NCBI GenBank assembly: GCA_963920665.1
Contig: OY987267.1
Span: forward strand, 2,542,001 to 2,606,000
DNA: 64,000 bases
Source of the DNA: Straminergon stramineum
Lineage: Eukaryota; Streptophyta; Bryopsida; Hypnales; Calliergonaceae
Direction of reading: 5' to 3'
The position numbers and the translations under genes are program-made. Below, one piece after another: positions 1-12,280 of this stretch (position 1 is the stretch's first letter; every line of letters begins with the position of its first letter). The notes under the pieces are model-generated. The model had not been told where the DNA came from. It saw only the letters and a list, made by a program, of their open reading frames with translations, and searched no databases.

Positions 1-192
1 CTCTACAGATCCTTCCCTAAAATGAGAAGACTAATCCAACTTCCTACAGTGGAGACTCATCTTCCTCTAATTAGGAAATGGGTAGAAGATGGAGTTTCGA
101 AGTACCAACCACTTCTGAGGCCCTTATTCTTTTATCCATTCCAATGTTGGAAGCATTCAATGGTGAACATTGTGCCACCTAAATTAATTTGA
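1..192 (+). CDS. Possible C-terminal exon fragment of an unknown gene
   Basis: Frame 1 is open from the first base of the window for 63 codons and ends at a TGA at about 190-192. Its composition (Leu/Pro/Arg/Lys with several Trp and Tyr) looks more protein-like than most AT-rich frames nearby. The beginning lies outside the window, so neither start nor splice sites can be judged. I do not recognise the product. An open frame of this length can also arise by chance. Confidence 0.2.
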   Translation, partial: LYRSFPKMRRLIQLPTVETHLPLIRKWVEDGVSKYQPLLRPLFFYPFQCWKHSMVNIVPPKLI

Positions 193-375
193 ACTTGCTA
201 CTGAAAGGCATTATTGTGATTGTTGTGTGTTGCAGAAGCGGAACGAGAAGAAGGTGGAGAGTGAGAAACAATACTACCAGTCAAAAACATATATCAATGG
301 TGATTAGCGTAGATCAGCCATTTTGCTCCTGGGAAGCAGGCATGATCTAATAGCGACTTAGTTTGCACGTGGAAG

Positions 376-803
376 TTAGTGTAATTTGGAGGGGTCTGTT
401 GCACCAGATTCGTAGTGCGTCTCTTGACGCAGGAGTTTGTAAAATGATTACTTCATTATTGACATTAATTTTTTGCCACCCATATTTTTGATTGGGGCGC
501 ATTTTCTAGGAATACGTGGCGGGACAGGCAGCGGGTGATTCAGGACTTGCAGCGGAATAAGCAGCGCGAGTCGGTACTCGCGCCGGGAGAGTCGGGACTC
601 ACAGCGCGAGACGGGACTCGCAGCGGGACTCCCGTTGCCTGTCCCGAATCCTACTGTGAGTTCCGTTAGTGTAAGTGGGATAGGTATGTTGCTCTAGATG
701 CGTAGTGCGTCTCTTGATGCAGGAGTTTGTAAAATGATTACTTCATTATTGACATCAATTTTTTTGCCACTCGTATTTTGATTGGGGTGCATTTACTAGG
801 ATT
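376..803 (+). repeat. Direct duplication of about 137 bp flanking a GC-rich insert
   Basis: Positions 376-513 and 666-803 are near-identical copies. They share the blocks GTAGTGCGTCTCTTGA, GCAGGAGTTTGTAAAATGA and TTACTTCATTATTGACAT and differ by a few substitutions and a one-base length change in a T run. The 150 bp between them hold a GC-rich palindromic element. The period is 290 bp. Confidence 0.8.
520..646. mobile_element. Short GC-rich MITE-like element with 16-bp terminal inverted repeats
   Basis: The ends read CGGGACAGGCAGCGGG on the left and, as reverse complement, CGGGACAGGCAACGGG on the right (15 of 16 matching). The inside is CpG-rich and made of repeated GCGAGTCGG/CGGGACTCGCAG words, in sharp contrast to the AT-rich surroundings. 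It is 127 bp long. No target duplication was identified, so the superfamily is open. Confidence 0.6.
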
Positions 804-1128
804 ATATGGTGAAAATGTTGAGGTGATGACTTCTCCTGAAATAGGGCATGATCACTGGTAATGCAAATTTCGTCACATTTTGCGCCAGAGCATTGGTCAG
901 AAATTGACTCAAGCATGTGATTTGCTCCGAAGCTGGTTTGGGGGAATTAGTTGAATCCTCGAAAGTTGTGTGGTTGAAATGATTTTGACTGAAAGTTTCA
1001 ACAAATAAATTAGAAATCTTCAGATAAATGTTACGTATTAAATTGAAATATTGTGGGATATATTTCGAGGCCAACGGTGTATGCATGCACCCAATTTCTT
1101 AGCAGGATGTCGTATGTGAAGAACTTAA

Positions 1129-1350
1129 CCCTTGAACGCCGGGCTGGTGACCGTGGAAATCAGGCATTTTGGAACCGTGTGATATCATCTACTTTTAAAA
1201 AATCAAAAATATTCATTGGGAGTCAAACTACTGTAGAAAATCTTCCCTTTTCACCCCTAATTTTGAGGATGGATAGTTGCACTTTTGTCCTATACAGGAG
1301 AATTCTTTGTCATTCATTGGACGAAAAATGTCCGCCTTGGCGTTTAGGAG
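1129..1350. mobile_element. Small TTAA-flanked inverted-repeat element
   Basis: The left end CCCTTGAACGCC and the right end GGCGTTTAGGAG are imperfect inverted repeats. Both sides are bordered by TTAA (1125-1128 and 1351-1354). It is 222 bp and belongs by its ends to the family seen at 2448, 4488, 14874, 21377, 58810, 59215 and 60123. No coding capacity is visible. Confidence 0.55.
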
Positions 1351-1379
1351 TTAACTCTGAAAGGATGTGACACGCATGA

Positions 1380-2440
1380 CCAAGGTAGTCATTAAAATAC
1401 TTCAATTATTAGACCAATAGGTGCATTCTTTGTTTCTATAGATAGTGAAGTCATTCATCAAACTTTTTAGGTTTGCAACATTCTTCCATGGTTAACTTTA
1501 AATTGTCCAAGGCCTTTTTTGAGCTCCTTGGACTTGGTTCATAATTTAACAAAAAGTCAACATTTTGATAATTTTTATTAATTTTTTAAAATTTGTAACT
1601 CTACAAATTCAAACTAGACATATTAGAGATCACATGGAAAAAGAATATACAATAATATCACTCATGGATTGAAAGAATATAAGGTAAACTACCCTATTAC
1701 AAATAAAATGGGAGGAAATCCATTGTAGGCAAAATTGCTAGTCGTGTACATTCAAGTTCTAAAAAGTACACCACCATTACATTTTTGCCCACAATGGACT
1801 TGCTCTCATTTTGCATGAAATGGGGTAGTTTACTATAATGCTTGATTATGAGGGTATTAAAATTGTGAAAGTGATTTGAAGTCTTTTAATCCTTTTTTTA
1901 TATGTCAAATCTAAAATACTTCTAATTTTTAAACAACCATAAAATAGAGGGTAAGTTTGCACTATATTGTCAATGTTGACTCAAAAGCACTCAATTCTCA
2001 AGGGGGTCAGTGTGTTAAAAAAAATAAGGATATAGGTGCAAACAACCACTATTTTATAGGGGGTATGAGTTTTTAAAATTTTTTTTTCACATGCTATCAT
2101 TCTATAATTTTCTAATAGGACCTATTATTCTATATCCTATAATATGTTAAAGACGTCCAATGCCATTTTTGATACCCTATATTACTCTAAACCCAATTAT
2201 AATTATTAGCCCCCATGTTTTTAAAATACCCTACCATTTGTTCGCATGTAGGTTGCTACTCCAACCACTCACTACCTCCCCCCCCCCGACTCAATTGGAA
2301 CTAGAGTCATTCAAGAATGTACACTAAATCCATGCCATTAGGCTTTGGACTTTGCTACTTTTGATTTTAAGAAAATTGATGGAAAAAAAAAGATAATGAT
2401 AGATGAAAACGTTAAGAAAGATGGAATGTTAAAGATGCAA
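1380..2440. other. AT-rich DNA without recognised gene
   Basis: I see no credible exon. Positions about 1497-1640 resemble 61,460-61,600 (shared CCAAGGCCTTTT and AAACTAGACR blocks), so part of this stretch is a dispersed repeat. Confidence 0.5.
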
Positions 2441-2447
2441 CATTTAA

Positions 2448-3369
2448 CCCCTAAAGTCCCAAACAAGGTTTTTTGGCATTATAGATATTTTGGGCAATTC
2501 ACTACGAGTAGAATTCTCAATTTTTTTCTTTGAAATTTTCACACAATATGATGAGTAGCTTTAAGGCCCAACAATTTTCATAACTTTTGACTACATGGTT
2601 AAAAAATGTTGTATGAAATGTAGTTTCTTTCCCAATTAGGGCAGCCCGGGTAGATAAAGAAAAATCATTTTTTTCAGAAATAAAAAATTTGAAATTGGTT
2701 TTCTAGATTTATATATAGGCAGAAAGCTCTGAATTGTTCCATTTTAATTTATGAGGTGAAAGTTATGAGGAGTTTTAGTTTGCAGGCAAATATGGATTCT
2801 CTACTCTAAAATAAACTTTGAAGTCCTTTATTTAACTCAATTTTCAATATTTTTTGAAAAAAATAAAATCATAGGATGTAGATTTTTTATTACAACATTA
2901 CAAGCATTGGGATTGGCATTTTTCAATTCCATAATTAAATTCTTAACAAGTTAGTATTTTGAATCATTTTCTACTTCTTTCTACTTACTATTTGTTTCCT
3001 ATATGTTGTACAATTCTAAATGATTTGAATTTTTTCAAGCACATAGCTAACTTGCCTTCAAGAATCCAAAGACTCACATCTATTTGGACATTTTTTTATA
3101 CAAATTTGACCTTGTGAAGTGTAAGTGCCTGGTTTTTCATAGGGACAAAAAAAGGATTTTTGTCAATTCAAATGTTAATACCTTGCAAGCTACATGGTGG
3201 AAATTTCTAAACAAATTTCCTCATGTTTTCAAATCAGCTTACTACAAAATCCTATGGTTACATATGTCATTGTGTCCAAAAATGTTTTTTTTCTAAAATT
3301 TGGTTCCTGTACTAGAAATTGTAGTTTTAGAGTGTTTTTGGTGAAAACTTAGTCAAAAACCTTTAGGGG
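2448..3369 (+). mobile_element. TTAA-flanked element, family copy A (about 0.92 kb)
   Basis: It begins CCCCTAAAGTCCC after TTAA (2444-2447) and ends CCTTTAGGGG before TTAG, one mismatch from TTAA. It aligns along its length with copies at 14874-15774 and, inverted, 21377-22500. Near its 3' part all three copies keep a comparable open frame of about 60 codons (here 3084-3296). TTAA targets with CCC...GGG ends are what piggyBac elements make. No transposase is encoded, so this would be a non-autonomous derivative at most. Confidence 0.6.
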
Positions 3370-3448
3370 TTAGTATTCATGGTAACCATATCAAAAGAAT
3401 GGGAAAACAAGTTAAAATTCTTTGCTCATTTGAAACCTACAACATACA

Positions 3449-3560
3449 TACTTGAATTGTGAGTACTTGTGCATACTTATGAATATAGTTTGCATCTACC
3501 AATAGAACCTTGATAAAAACATAACAATGAAGTAAACTTGAATTCAAAACAATTTCAAAA
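3449..3560 (+). repeat. Dispersed repeat, copy 1
   Basis: The segment shares the blocks TTGTGAGTACTTGTGCATA, TTTGC(T/A)TCTACCAATAG and AAGTAAACTTGAATT with copies at 5430-5745 (plus, two copies) and 30843-31145 (minus, two copies). Function and class are unknown. Confidence 0.6.
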
Positions 3561-3618
3561 TTAATCTAAAGGTCACAAAATGTCTCCATGGAAGAAAATA
3601 TCCTACATAGTCAACTTC

Positions 3619-3891
3619 ATTAAAATGGCACTATTCCATTGAAATGGTGGACCATTTCACTATTTTGGCATTTTCAAGGTTTAGACCACATGGTCTGAAA
3701 TCTAAACCTCTCCTAGATGTTGCAAATCTAAACATGTCCTACATGTTTGAAATCTAGATAAACCATAGATAATTTAGATCACGTGGTCTGAAATCTACAC
3801 CTGTTCTAGATTTCTGAAATCAATGGGCATCCTAGATATCCAATGCATGGTCTGAAAAATGGCACACAAAATACCTCCATTTTGATGAAAT
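3619..3891. mobile_element. MITE-like element, TTCATTAAAATGG family
   Basis: The left end TTCATTAAAATGG and the right end CCATTTTGATGAA are inverted repeats (12 of 13). The inside repeats the words CATGGTCTGAAATCTA and CTAGAT. Related ends are found at 4214-4346 and 10582-10746. Confidence 0.5.
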
Positions 3892-4213
3892 TTTTCATGT
3901 ACTCTTTGTTTTGAAATAATAAAATTATCATGTGACCTAAGAATGCAAAGCTTGTCTAGAGGTACAAGGAAGAACTTGTTTCTATGTTCACCGGACCCTA
4001 CAAATTTGTTGGAGGTCGGACCTCTTCCATGTTTGTTTGTTAGACTTGAAATGTCAACACATCATTATTTGACAAGCATTCCAAAACATCCGGCTTGCCA
4101 TCTCTCCTTGGCAACCTCATCAAATATTTTGTGCTGCCAACTTGCTTTTTTTGTTCACTGTGACACAAGTTAGAGTCCATATTTATGATTTGAAAATTAT
4201 ATTAAACACATGA

Positions 4214-4346
4214 AAAATTTCGTCAAAATGTTGGTATTCCATATGCCATTTTTCCATTCATTTCTAGGACATGAATTGATTGCGGATCACATGGTCTAAA
4301 TGTGAAAGTGCCAAGTTTGTGGAATACCACCATTTTAACGAAATAT
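4214..4346. mobile_element. MITE-like element, TTTCGTTAAAATGG family
   Basis: The left part (AATTTCGTCAAAATGTTGG, then TATTCCAT) is the imperfect inverted repeat of the right part (GGAATACCACCATTTTAACG, then AAAT). The element is about 130 bp and shares its CATGGTCT word with the 3619 element. Confidence 0.55.
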
Positions 4347-4487
4347 TGGTTACATTCATGATTGTGCATTATGATGAGATGGGGCACTATTCAAGATTAT
4401 TTAGAATTGTGTCTTCCATATGGAAGTGGCTAGCTTTTAAATTTCCCAATATATGCCTTAGACATTTTTGAAGTGAAACTATATTAA

Positions 4488-5130
4488 CCCTTGAAAGGCC
4501 CTTGGGGTCCCTCTATACAACCCATATTTAGCTTTATAACTCTTCAATTGTGGTTTAACCTCCAAGTGCTCTGACGTTCATTTTATGGATGATGAACAGA
4601 TTGAAACTAAAGTTTCATCCTCCTTACTACTTGGATGAAAGTTATTCTAATTTGTGGAGATACATTATGAAGTTGTTGTCCTATCTAAGGATTGGATTTG
4701 GTGTCACAAGAGTACATATTTTTCTAAAATTACAAATGTGCAAGTATGTCAAGTGGTCAAACTACATTGACTTTAGTTCAAACCTAGATTTGCCAAAATG
4801 GGGTTATAGATTTGAAGAACACAAAAATTTCAAAAAAAATCACCATGTGAAGAGAACCTCATTTCAAATCCATTCCAAAAAATTTTACTCAAAAAATGAT
4901 AATATTTTGCTTGTAATCAAATTTTGAAGGAATTTTGGAATTTCTCTTTCAAAATTTATAAAAAAAATATTGGTGATAGCATTGGTGAATCTAACCATAC
5001 AGATGGAATCTAAAAATCAAAATCTACAACTTTTATATGTATACCAATTCCAAATTATGCTTCCAAATAGCACTTTATAATGATCTTTCTCAAATCGTCA
5101 ATTCTGGAAATGATTCTGGACGTTTAGGGG
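4488..5130. mobile_element. TTAA-flanked element, copy D
   Basis: It starts CCCTTGAAAGGCC after TTAA (4484-4487) and ends CGTTTAGGGG before TTAA (5131-5134). It is 643 bp. An open frame inside (4589-4927) has no recognisable domain and is not repeated in other copies. Confidence 0.55.
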
Positions 5131-5429
5131 TTAATAGTTGAGTTATGAAACATTTTTATGTACATATTATCATGATCATTAATTTACTTTGTAATGAAAA
5201 ATATTTGGTCAATGTTTCTTTGATCAAATACCACCAAATACATATAGTATATTATATGGCTGCAAAGGGCTTTTCCTTCTAGGGTTAAGGAAACAAGTCT
5301 GGTTGGGTGAATACGGAACTACGCTGTAAGGACATGTTTGTGCACAGGTCTTTTAAGGGAAAAAAGAATTTGACAGAGAAAACGTCAGGAAAGACGCAGA
5401 AAAGATGCAACTGTATCAAAGTTAACTGC

Positions 5430-5745
5430 ATTGTGTGTACTCTTGGGTATCCCTCGGTTTGCTTCTACCAATAGGACCTCGAAGAAAACACAACAATAAA
5501 GTAAACTGCAATTTCAAATATTTACAATTAAAGGTGACGAAATGGAAAAAATGGAAGAAAAAAATCCACCCCTCCATTTGGAATCATTGAAAGAGTTTGT
5601 ACGAACATAAAGCCTGTCCAGAACCAAGTAACAGAATGAAGTCCGTGCATTGTGAGTACTGGCGCGTATCCACAGTTTGCTTCTACCAACAGAACCTTGA
5701 AGAAAACACTGTAACAAGAAAGTAAACTTGAATTGAAAATAGTTC
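5430..5745 (+). repeat. Dispersed repeat, two tandem copies
   Basis: Two copies (about 5430-5520 and 5645-5745) share GTTTGCTTCTACCAA, GAAGAAAACAC and AAAGTAAACT. They resemble 3449-3560 and the reverse complement of 30843-31145. Confidence 0.6.
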
Positions 5746-5883
5746 CAACTTCAAGCACCATCTTGGACGAGGTGCAAGTAAAGACCATGTGTGTGCACAA
5801 GTCGGGGCATGCACCAGTCTTCCTCAGCTCAATTACTTCTAACTAAAGCTAGGGAGAGTACATTCTGTTGTGGGCCTGATTAA

Positions 5884-8580
5884 TTAATTGTCCATTGCAT
5901 CGGAGAAGTCGAGCTGCTCCACGGGAGTCTCTACAATGCGGAAGATGTGCACAAAGAAGAGAAAAGTGGCCACGGAAACAGCAGGCTTGGACTGCAGCAG
6001 CTGCGGGAGCAGCTGGAACACACATACATCGCCTTCTTCCAGGGTGTGGTCCAATGCAAACTTGGCCCAGGCGTCTCGGTCCAGCAACGGCGGTTCATAG
6101 AAGTTTTGTCTGGTCCAGTGGGTTTTGTACAGCTCCTGCTCTCGGTCCATCAGACACACCTGCACCTTGCTCGCGCGCTCCATTCCAGTGGCCTCCAGGA
6201 TCTTCCCTGGGATGGCCTGCAGGTAGGCAGGGCCAATGGTCCCAAACCGGGAATCAAACGCACACAATCAGTCATTAATTGAGGGCACAGTGGAAAACTT
6301 TCAATTCTCGGAGGGAACAAGAGGTATAATTTATACAGGCTCCCGGTTACTTATTGAGATCCGCCTTCTCGGGAGATCGGGAGTCATACGAGTTAATAAG
6401 GATCGGGGTCACGACAACGATAAGCATCCATGTATTCTTAAATCGTTCATTTTCTTCTCACATATATCCCTCAACATTCCTCTCATTGTACCCTTAATTA
6501 CACGAAGAATTGCAGAATAGACAATAGAGGTGCGTAAGACTCAAGACACACATAATTCCAAGATAAGCCGTCACAAAGCTCCCGAAGAAAGTCATTCACT
6601 CAATCAATCCATTTCCTGGTTTCACAAGTAGTCGAGAACTTTAATTTGTAGCCATCGTGAAAACAAGAGAAAGATTGTGATATGGAGATCTTCTTTACCA
6701 GAAGAAAGCCCTGGTAGACTTGAGCATCCCGCATCACCACCAGAAACTTCTCGTTCCCCAACTTCGAAGCAAATCGCTTCGCTGCCCCCCTAACCACGCG
6801 TCTCTCCCGGTAACTCACATCACGGCGTTCGCACTTCGAAACAATCTCTGAGAATCGCATGCACCCTTGCTGCTGCAACAAACATACCGCTGGGCTGATT
6901 CGTGAGGAAGCTCCAACCTTGTGAGAACCTGCAACTGGAGGTGCAGCTGAAGACCGACGCTTCTCTGTGACTTTCTTCCGAGTGACTGGTTTCTTGACTT
7001 TCTTCTGTATATCAGGAGGTTCATCGTCACTGGAGGAGGAGTTGTTGTATTGGAACCGAGTAGGATTAGCTTGATTGTATTTAGGTTTCTTTCTGAGCAA
7101 GAGCTCGTCCACGGTGGGCATTTTACGCTCTGGTTTTACGAGGGGTGGCCTCGTTGCTAGTGGGTGGCAAAAGAGAACATCGTCGTTGTCACTCTCCAGG
7201 AATATATATTTTTTGTCTTTTGCAAGTGCTTCAGCCTCGTCATCATCTGTTTCTGTATCCTCTGAGTCGTTCCTGCGTGTGATTCCATCCCAATTCCGTT
7301 ATCTGGGCCTTAAGTATCTTTGTTCAGATGAAGAACTCTTATATTGCCACATTCAGAGTCTTACAGTATAAGGCCACATTCAGGATTCTTGATTGTTCAC
7401 ATTAAAATTAAAATTTCTTATAAATGCACATCAAGAATTATGTTATATATGCTCACATTTAATGTAAACATGAATGAACTTACGTTCACAACAAGAATAT
7501 CCTGAATATGACAAAGCTGAAGAATTGATTGAATCCAAGATTACTCCCAGTTCTGAAGGCTTATGAGCCAAAACTTTTCACATTTGCAATTTTATACGTA
7601 CAGTTAAGGAAATAAAATTCCATGTGACACTGTGTTATCGTGTATACATTAGAATCTTATTGAAAAACGTGAAAAGCTCCACACTCAAAGTCATTATTCA
7701 TTAAAAAACACTCAAAGTCGCACGAATATCTCTACCTGGGATCGAAGGTCGGTACTCTCAGATGCTCGTGTCGCAAAGTGGGCTCGGGAGGCAACTCTGG
7801 TCCATGTTGGCAAAGACTGACATTGTCCTGGCCGGAATTCAGAGGGACTGCTGAATTGGGGGTGGTTCCCATCAATGGAACTGCTGCTGATGTTTGACCC
7901 TCACTGCCATGGCGATGGGATGCTTGTCCTCCATCCACCACTTGCTGAAAACCAGGCTGTGAACGATGCTGTAGATCAGGCTGTCGCTGAGTCTCTGCAA
8001 CTGGCACGGACCCTGGGAGAGGTGGATAGCTGGTGCATCTTTTACCCAGATGGTCGAAGAACTGGACCAGAAAACGGAACCTCCCCTCCAGAGTGAACAG
8101 CAGCTGGTAGCCTTCCTGGAGATGGTTTTCTACGGAGAATTGGCGCCAGCCTTTGCCGAAGCGCACCACTTGGTTTGAGGGGCGTATGACCATGCTCCAT
8201 GTTTGCCCTGTTGGACCCTCCAGCGTTACGCTTTCCATGTACAGAGTCTTGTGGTACCTGGCGAAGTCCATCGGGATGGGCTGCCACAATAGCAAATAAA
8301 CTTACTAACCGGGAGTGTTCGATCAGTTGATCTGTGCAATATCTGGACAAGAACATTGAACAAATCATGTTTGAACATACGTACACATAAACACTCAACA
8401 GTAATGAAAACCTACTTGTTGATATGGCTCGGTAGTGCCGGTTTTTCCCATGCGAATCGTGAAGGAAGCGTCTTGTCGACGGTTGCTGTCGTTGATGGCA
8501 ACTTGCATGTCGGTTTTCCAAAACTCGCCCAGCTTCACTCCGTGCCACAGAACATTACCGTCTTCGTCAACTTCGTCCAT
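5884..8580 (-). CDS. Two-B3-domain transcription factor, four coding exons
   Basis: Predicted nuclear DNA-binding protein of the plant B3 superfamily (REM-like in arrangement). Coding exons read 8580-8416, 8280-7736, 7272-6699 and 6216-5884, with GT-AG introns in matching phase (0, 2, 0). They total 1,617 nt, exactly 539 codons with the stop, which supports the model. The first B3 domain spans exons 1-2: SFTIRMG, then the IPMDFA strand, SVTLEGPTGQTW, RFGKGWRQF, and GYQLLFTLEGRFRFLVQFFD. The second spans exons 3-4: KFLVVMRD, then AIPGKIL, KVQVCLMD, AWAKFALDHTLEEGDVCVF. Between them lie an acidic segment (NDSEDTETDDDEAEAL), a Ser/Asp run and a basic stretch (KKVKKPVTRKK) that may be a nuclear localisation signal. 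The start at 8580 is uncertain. A mini-exon with ATG at 8856-8854 and donor near 8822 could join an acceptor at 8581 in phase. Confidence 0.8.
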
Positions 8581-9990
8581 GCTGAGAAATATCCGCACTG
8601 GTGTTAGGGTAATAGCTGTAAGTTGGAAAGTCTCTTAGAATATCTCCTTAATTAATCAGTTCACTAAAGCTAGGTTTGCACAAGCTATCTGTTTTGTGGT
8701 CACTGGAAGCTCAAATAGAAAAATGTGAAAGCCAGCCTGCATTAGCACACTATACACAACAAATGCCTGTGTTTTCACTCAGACATCCAAAATCTGCAGT
8801 TGGATAGTCTCGGCTCCGTACCAAGAAGAGTGGCGCCGTGGTCTTCCAACGCCCATGTTTGCTTCTTTTACACCGAGGGACCCTGTTATATCATACATGA
8901 TTTGTTGAGTTACACCATTTCGTAGCGAAGTAAAGGCTAGCAAAGTCCGCAAACTAAAACAAGCAATGAACTGTTTCTTTTCGTTAATCTAGTTATAAAG
9001 CTCCCTACACGTGTAAAACGTGCCAAGTTTGCTGAAGGTAGCACCTGAAGCCAAACCTTTACATTGGAGTTCAGCAATAACAACAATATATGCTCTCCAG
9101 CTTCCAACTGCAACAAAGTCCTTGCCAAACACTCTTCCAACAAAACATCATTGAAGTCACGTCCCCATCATCGGGGACAAAACACAAAATGTTGAGAGAT
9201 TATACTTGAAACCACATCCTGAACTTACCCTTTCTAGCTTAATCTGTGCTTCAGAAGTCCTTCAATCCTTCCGGCAAGTAGTCTCGAGAACAGTCCCAGG
9301 GCGGGTACTCTGCTCCTGAAAATAAAGACCTGCATTTGCAACCACAAGGCCTGAGTGTTGCAAGTTGAAATCCAAATTATGCGAGTTGAGCGCAGGAGGG
9401 TAGCTAGATGTGGAAGAAGAGAGTGAACTTGAGGCCGGACAGAAGTAAACAGTCCCAACAATAACACAGAATTGGCATACATACAATTGAGCAAAACTGT
9501 TCCAAATCTCTCAAACAATAGGAAACAAAGGTTGCAATCTAAAAACTGCTGTCGTTTGAAAGTTCAATCCCTCACCGCTCCTTGCTAAACTAGTGTAAAA
9601 AGATTCCTTCCAGATCAAGTCGTCTTCAGAAGAGGGCCGCATCGGGTACTCTCCTACAGAAACAGAGCCTGCATTCACAAAACACAAGCCTGGTTGTACG
9701 TTGTTGGCGTCGAAGTTCTACAGTATGGAGCTAGTCGATCGATCGAGTGCAGCATGCAACCTAAGGCTGTCAATGCTCGAAAATGCTCGAAATGGCCAGA
9801 AGAAGAAGAAGAAAAAGTCGGGAGAGACCTGAGGACGTGGAGAAGAGAAGAGTCCCTAACAATAACAGTAGTACGAATCAGATTGTTGAAAGGACTACCA
9901 ACTGTAGTGGGAGCTGGAGAGGGACGTACTCATACGTGAGAGTGTACTGTACAAGCGATGGGGGTCCTGTCATGTACTGTGAATCACCGA
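8581..9990 (-). promoter_or_regulatory. Upstream region of the B3 gene, GC-richer, with a diverged duplication
   Basis: This stretch is less AT-rich than its surroundings and probably holds the 5' UTR, possible untranslated exons and promoter of the B3 gene. Positions 9301-9360 and 9642-9700 are diverged direct copies (shared CGGGTACTCT, GCCTGCATT or close, ACAAGCCTG). No TATA box or start site could be assigned with confidence, and no clear additional coding exon was found. Confidence 0.35.
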
Positions 9991-10580
9991 AATAAACTTT
10001 GCTCCGTGGTGAAGTCCATGAGGAGCTTATTTGACTTACTTAGCCTCGCTCCTTGATAAGTCAGTCACCTTGTCAGTAAACTTTTTTTATTTTTTCCTTT
10101 TTTTCCTTTTTTGGGGTATGCTAACAAGCATAATGGGGACGTCGTGTAAACACGCTTTATTGATTGACACTTGGAACCGACTGAATGTTTAACTTTTGTG
10201 AATGGGAATGAAATGAGGTTGTGCAACACAGGTGAGTGCACCCACAATTCACACTAATAGTAACTGAGCGTAGTTACTCACTCTTATAAAACATGATCTT
10301 TCATTTATCCTTGGATCTTTTTGTGCACTAAAGAAGATTCCAAGGCACTGGAGGGTGTGCATTATTTGGATACTATATGAATAAGTTATGAATTTTTAAA
10401 GTACCCATCTATTGCAAGTGTACCAAAAATCAACTCTCTAGAGGCTCCCCCAAGTTCTCATGGTTTGATTGTGTACATGTTTCATGACTATTTAGTCTTT
10501 AGTGTCGGTTTTTGGTTCAAATGTAGGTGCTGTATTTTAGATATTGCAATGATGATTATGGATGCACATATCTTATAAAT
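9990..10580. other. AT-rich DNA without recognised gene
   Basis: Nothing recognisable apart from T-rich runs at 10080-10115. Confidence 0.5.
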
Positions 10581-10581
10581 A

Positions 10582-10746
10582 GGGAATTTCATTAAAATGG
10601 AAATATTCCATACAACATTTTCAAACTACACAATCTAAATTATCTAGAAGAGGTATAGATTTCAAACCGTGCGGTTAAAACTATAAAAGTGCCAAAGTTG
10701 CAAAATGACTACCTAGTATAGTAGTACCTTTTTAACAAAATTCCCC
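10582..10746. mobile_element. MITE-like element with GGGAATTT ends (165 bp)
   Basis: The left end GGGAATTTCATTAAAATGG and the right end, read inverted, GGGGAATTTTGTTAAAAAGG are terminal inverted repeats. The middle carries AATCTAAATTATCTAGA-type words like the 3619 element. It is probably the best-preserved copy of that family in the window. Confidence 0.6.
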
Positions 10747-10749
10747 AAT

Positions 10750-12275
10750 CCCCACATTATCATTGGTAATTCAAAGGATGGTAGATTCTACCTATTATAT
10801 GATGAATTTTCTTTTTATTGAGCCTTATAGTGATAAGTGTTAAAGGATTTTAATGCAAATTATTATTTGAGCACCATATGAATTTAAGTTGTGAATTTTC
10901 AAAGTTCAAAACATAGGTGCACCATGAATTGTCATCAGGCTTTCATAGTTTCATTGGTATTTTAGATTGTACACATCTTGAGAATAATTATTACAAATTT
11001 ACAATCTTCATTCTAGTTTAGAATCTTGATGTAATGGTTTCAAATATTCAAAGGTGAATGATGAATTCTTGTCTCTAGATGATTCTAATATCTAGATGTG
11101 ATGGTTAATTTTGAATGAGTATATCTTAAGTACATGATTGATTTAGAAATTTTTACATAATTAGAATATAATCATGACATGTTTTTAAACCAACACTTGT
11201 AGATTCAATCTATCTAAAATGTTCAATGTACAACCTCCATTCATGAGAGCTAAGGGTTGATTTTGGATGTATACATTTAATTACTTTCATATGGTGTCAA
11301 ATAATTGTATATGAAAATAATTTGGAATCTTGTTTTGTGTCTCCACAAGAGAGATAGGAAAAGTTAGATACTTTAATGATAGGAACTACGCTTAAATGCT
11401 TCTTTTGATAATTTTAGGTATTGTTACCACAATCATAGCATTGTTTTTGCAATGTAATTTGGGCATTTTCTTTTGACTCATGATATTGAATGTTGTTAGA
11501 GTCCAATGAGCATTTCACTATACTTCCTATACATAATTTTTTTTGGAATTTATTTGAAATTGAAAGACCAATCTTGATTCTTTTAGTATGTATTCTTGAA
11601 CATCACATAAATTCATTCTAAATTTTGAAAGAATTGATTATAGGTGCACCCAAAATGGATCTTAGGCTCTCAAGTTTGAAAGATTGATGTTTGTACTTAG
11701 AGTCATTTCACAACCATGTCAAGTAGTTTGCAACAAATTACTTGAAGATAATCACACCTATAAGCATCCTAGAAAGCATTTGAAGATGATGTACATTTTT
11801 TATTTAAATATCTTGTAAGTTGGCAATTGAAAAAGACTATAGATTTTCTTAGATTGTATTTTGAACATTATATGAAAAATATATGAATTTCTAAAGTATT
11901 CATTGAAGATGTATATAAATTTGACTTTAAAATATCCATATTCAAAAACAAGAATTCATGAGGATTGATTTTGCAATAGATCAATCTTGCATCACGTTAT
12001 CTTGAGTAAGGTAACATCTAAAGCATCTAAGCATGTTTTTTTGTTATTAGATTGTTGTATTTTTGTTGTATTTTGTTTACAATTAGAAGTGGATTCCACA
12101 TTCTTAGAGCATATGATTTGGAGACACAATATGGATGAACTATGAATTTTGAGTGCTTGTTTTAATTGTAAATATCCAAAATCAAACTTCGACTATCTCA
12201 CTATCATATTAGAAAAGGTACATTTTAGGTACAAGAATGGTGTGATCAGTTTTGCTATAGGGTTGTAGTTAACAC
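10750..12275. other. AT-rich gene-poor stretch
   Basis: Frames are short and broken on both strands. The words ATGAATTT and CATATG...TGAATTT recur loosely, suggesting old repeat DNA, but no boundaries can be set. Confidence 0.4.
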
Positions 12276-12280
12276 TAGTG

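Noticed and set aside
5888..6282. Three plus-strand frames of 70-127 codons
   Set aside because: They are antisense to the last exon of the B3 gene, which has domain support on the minus strand.
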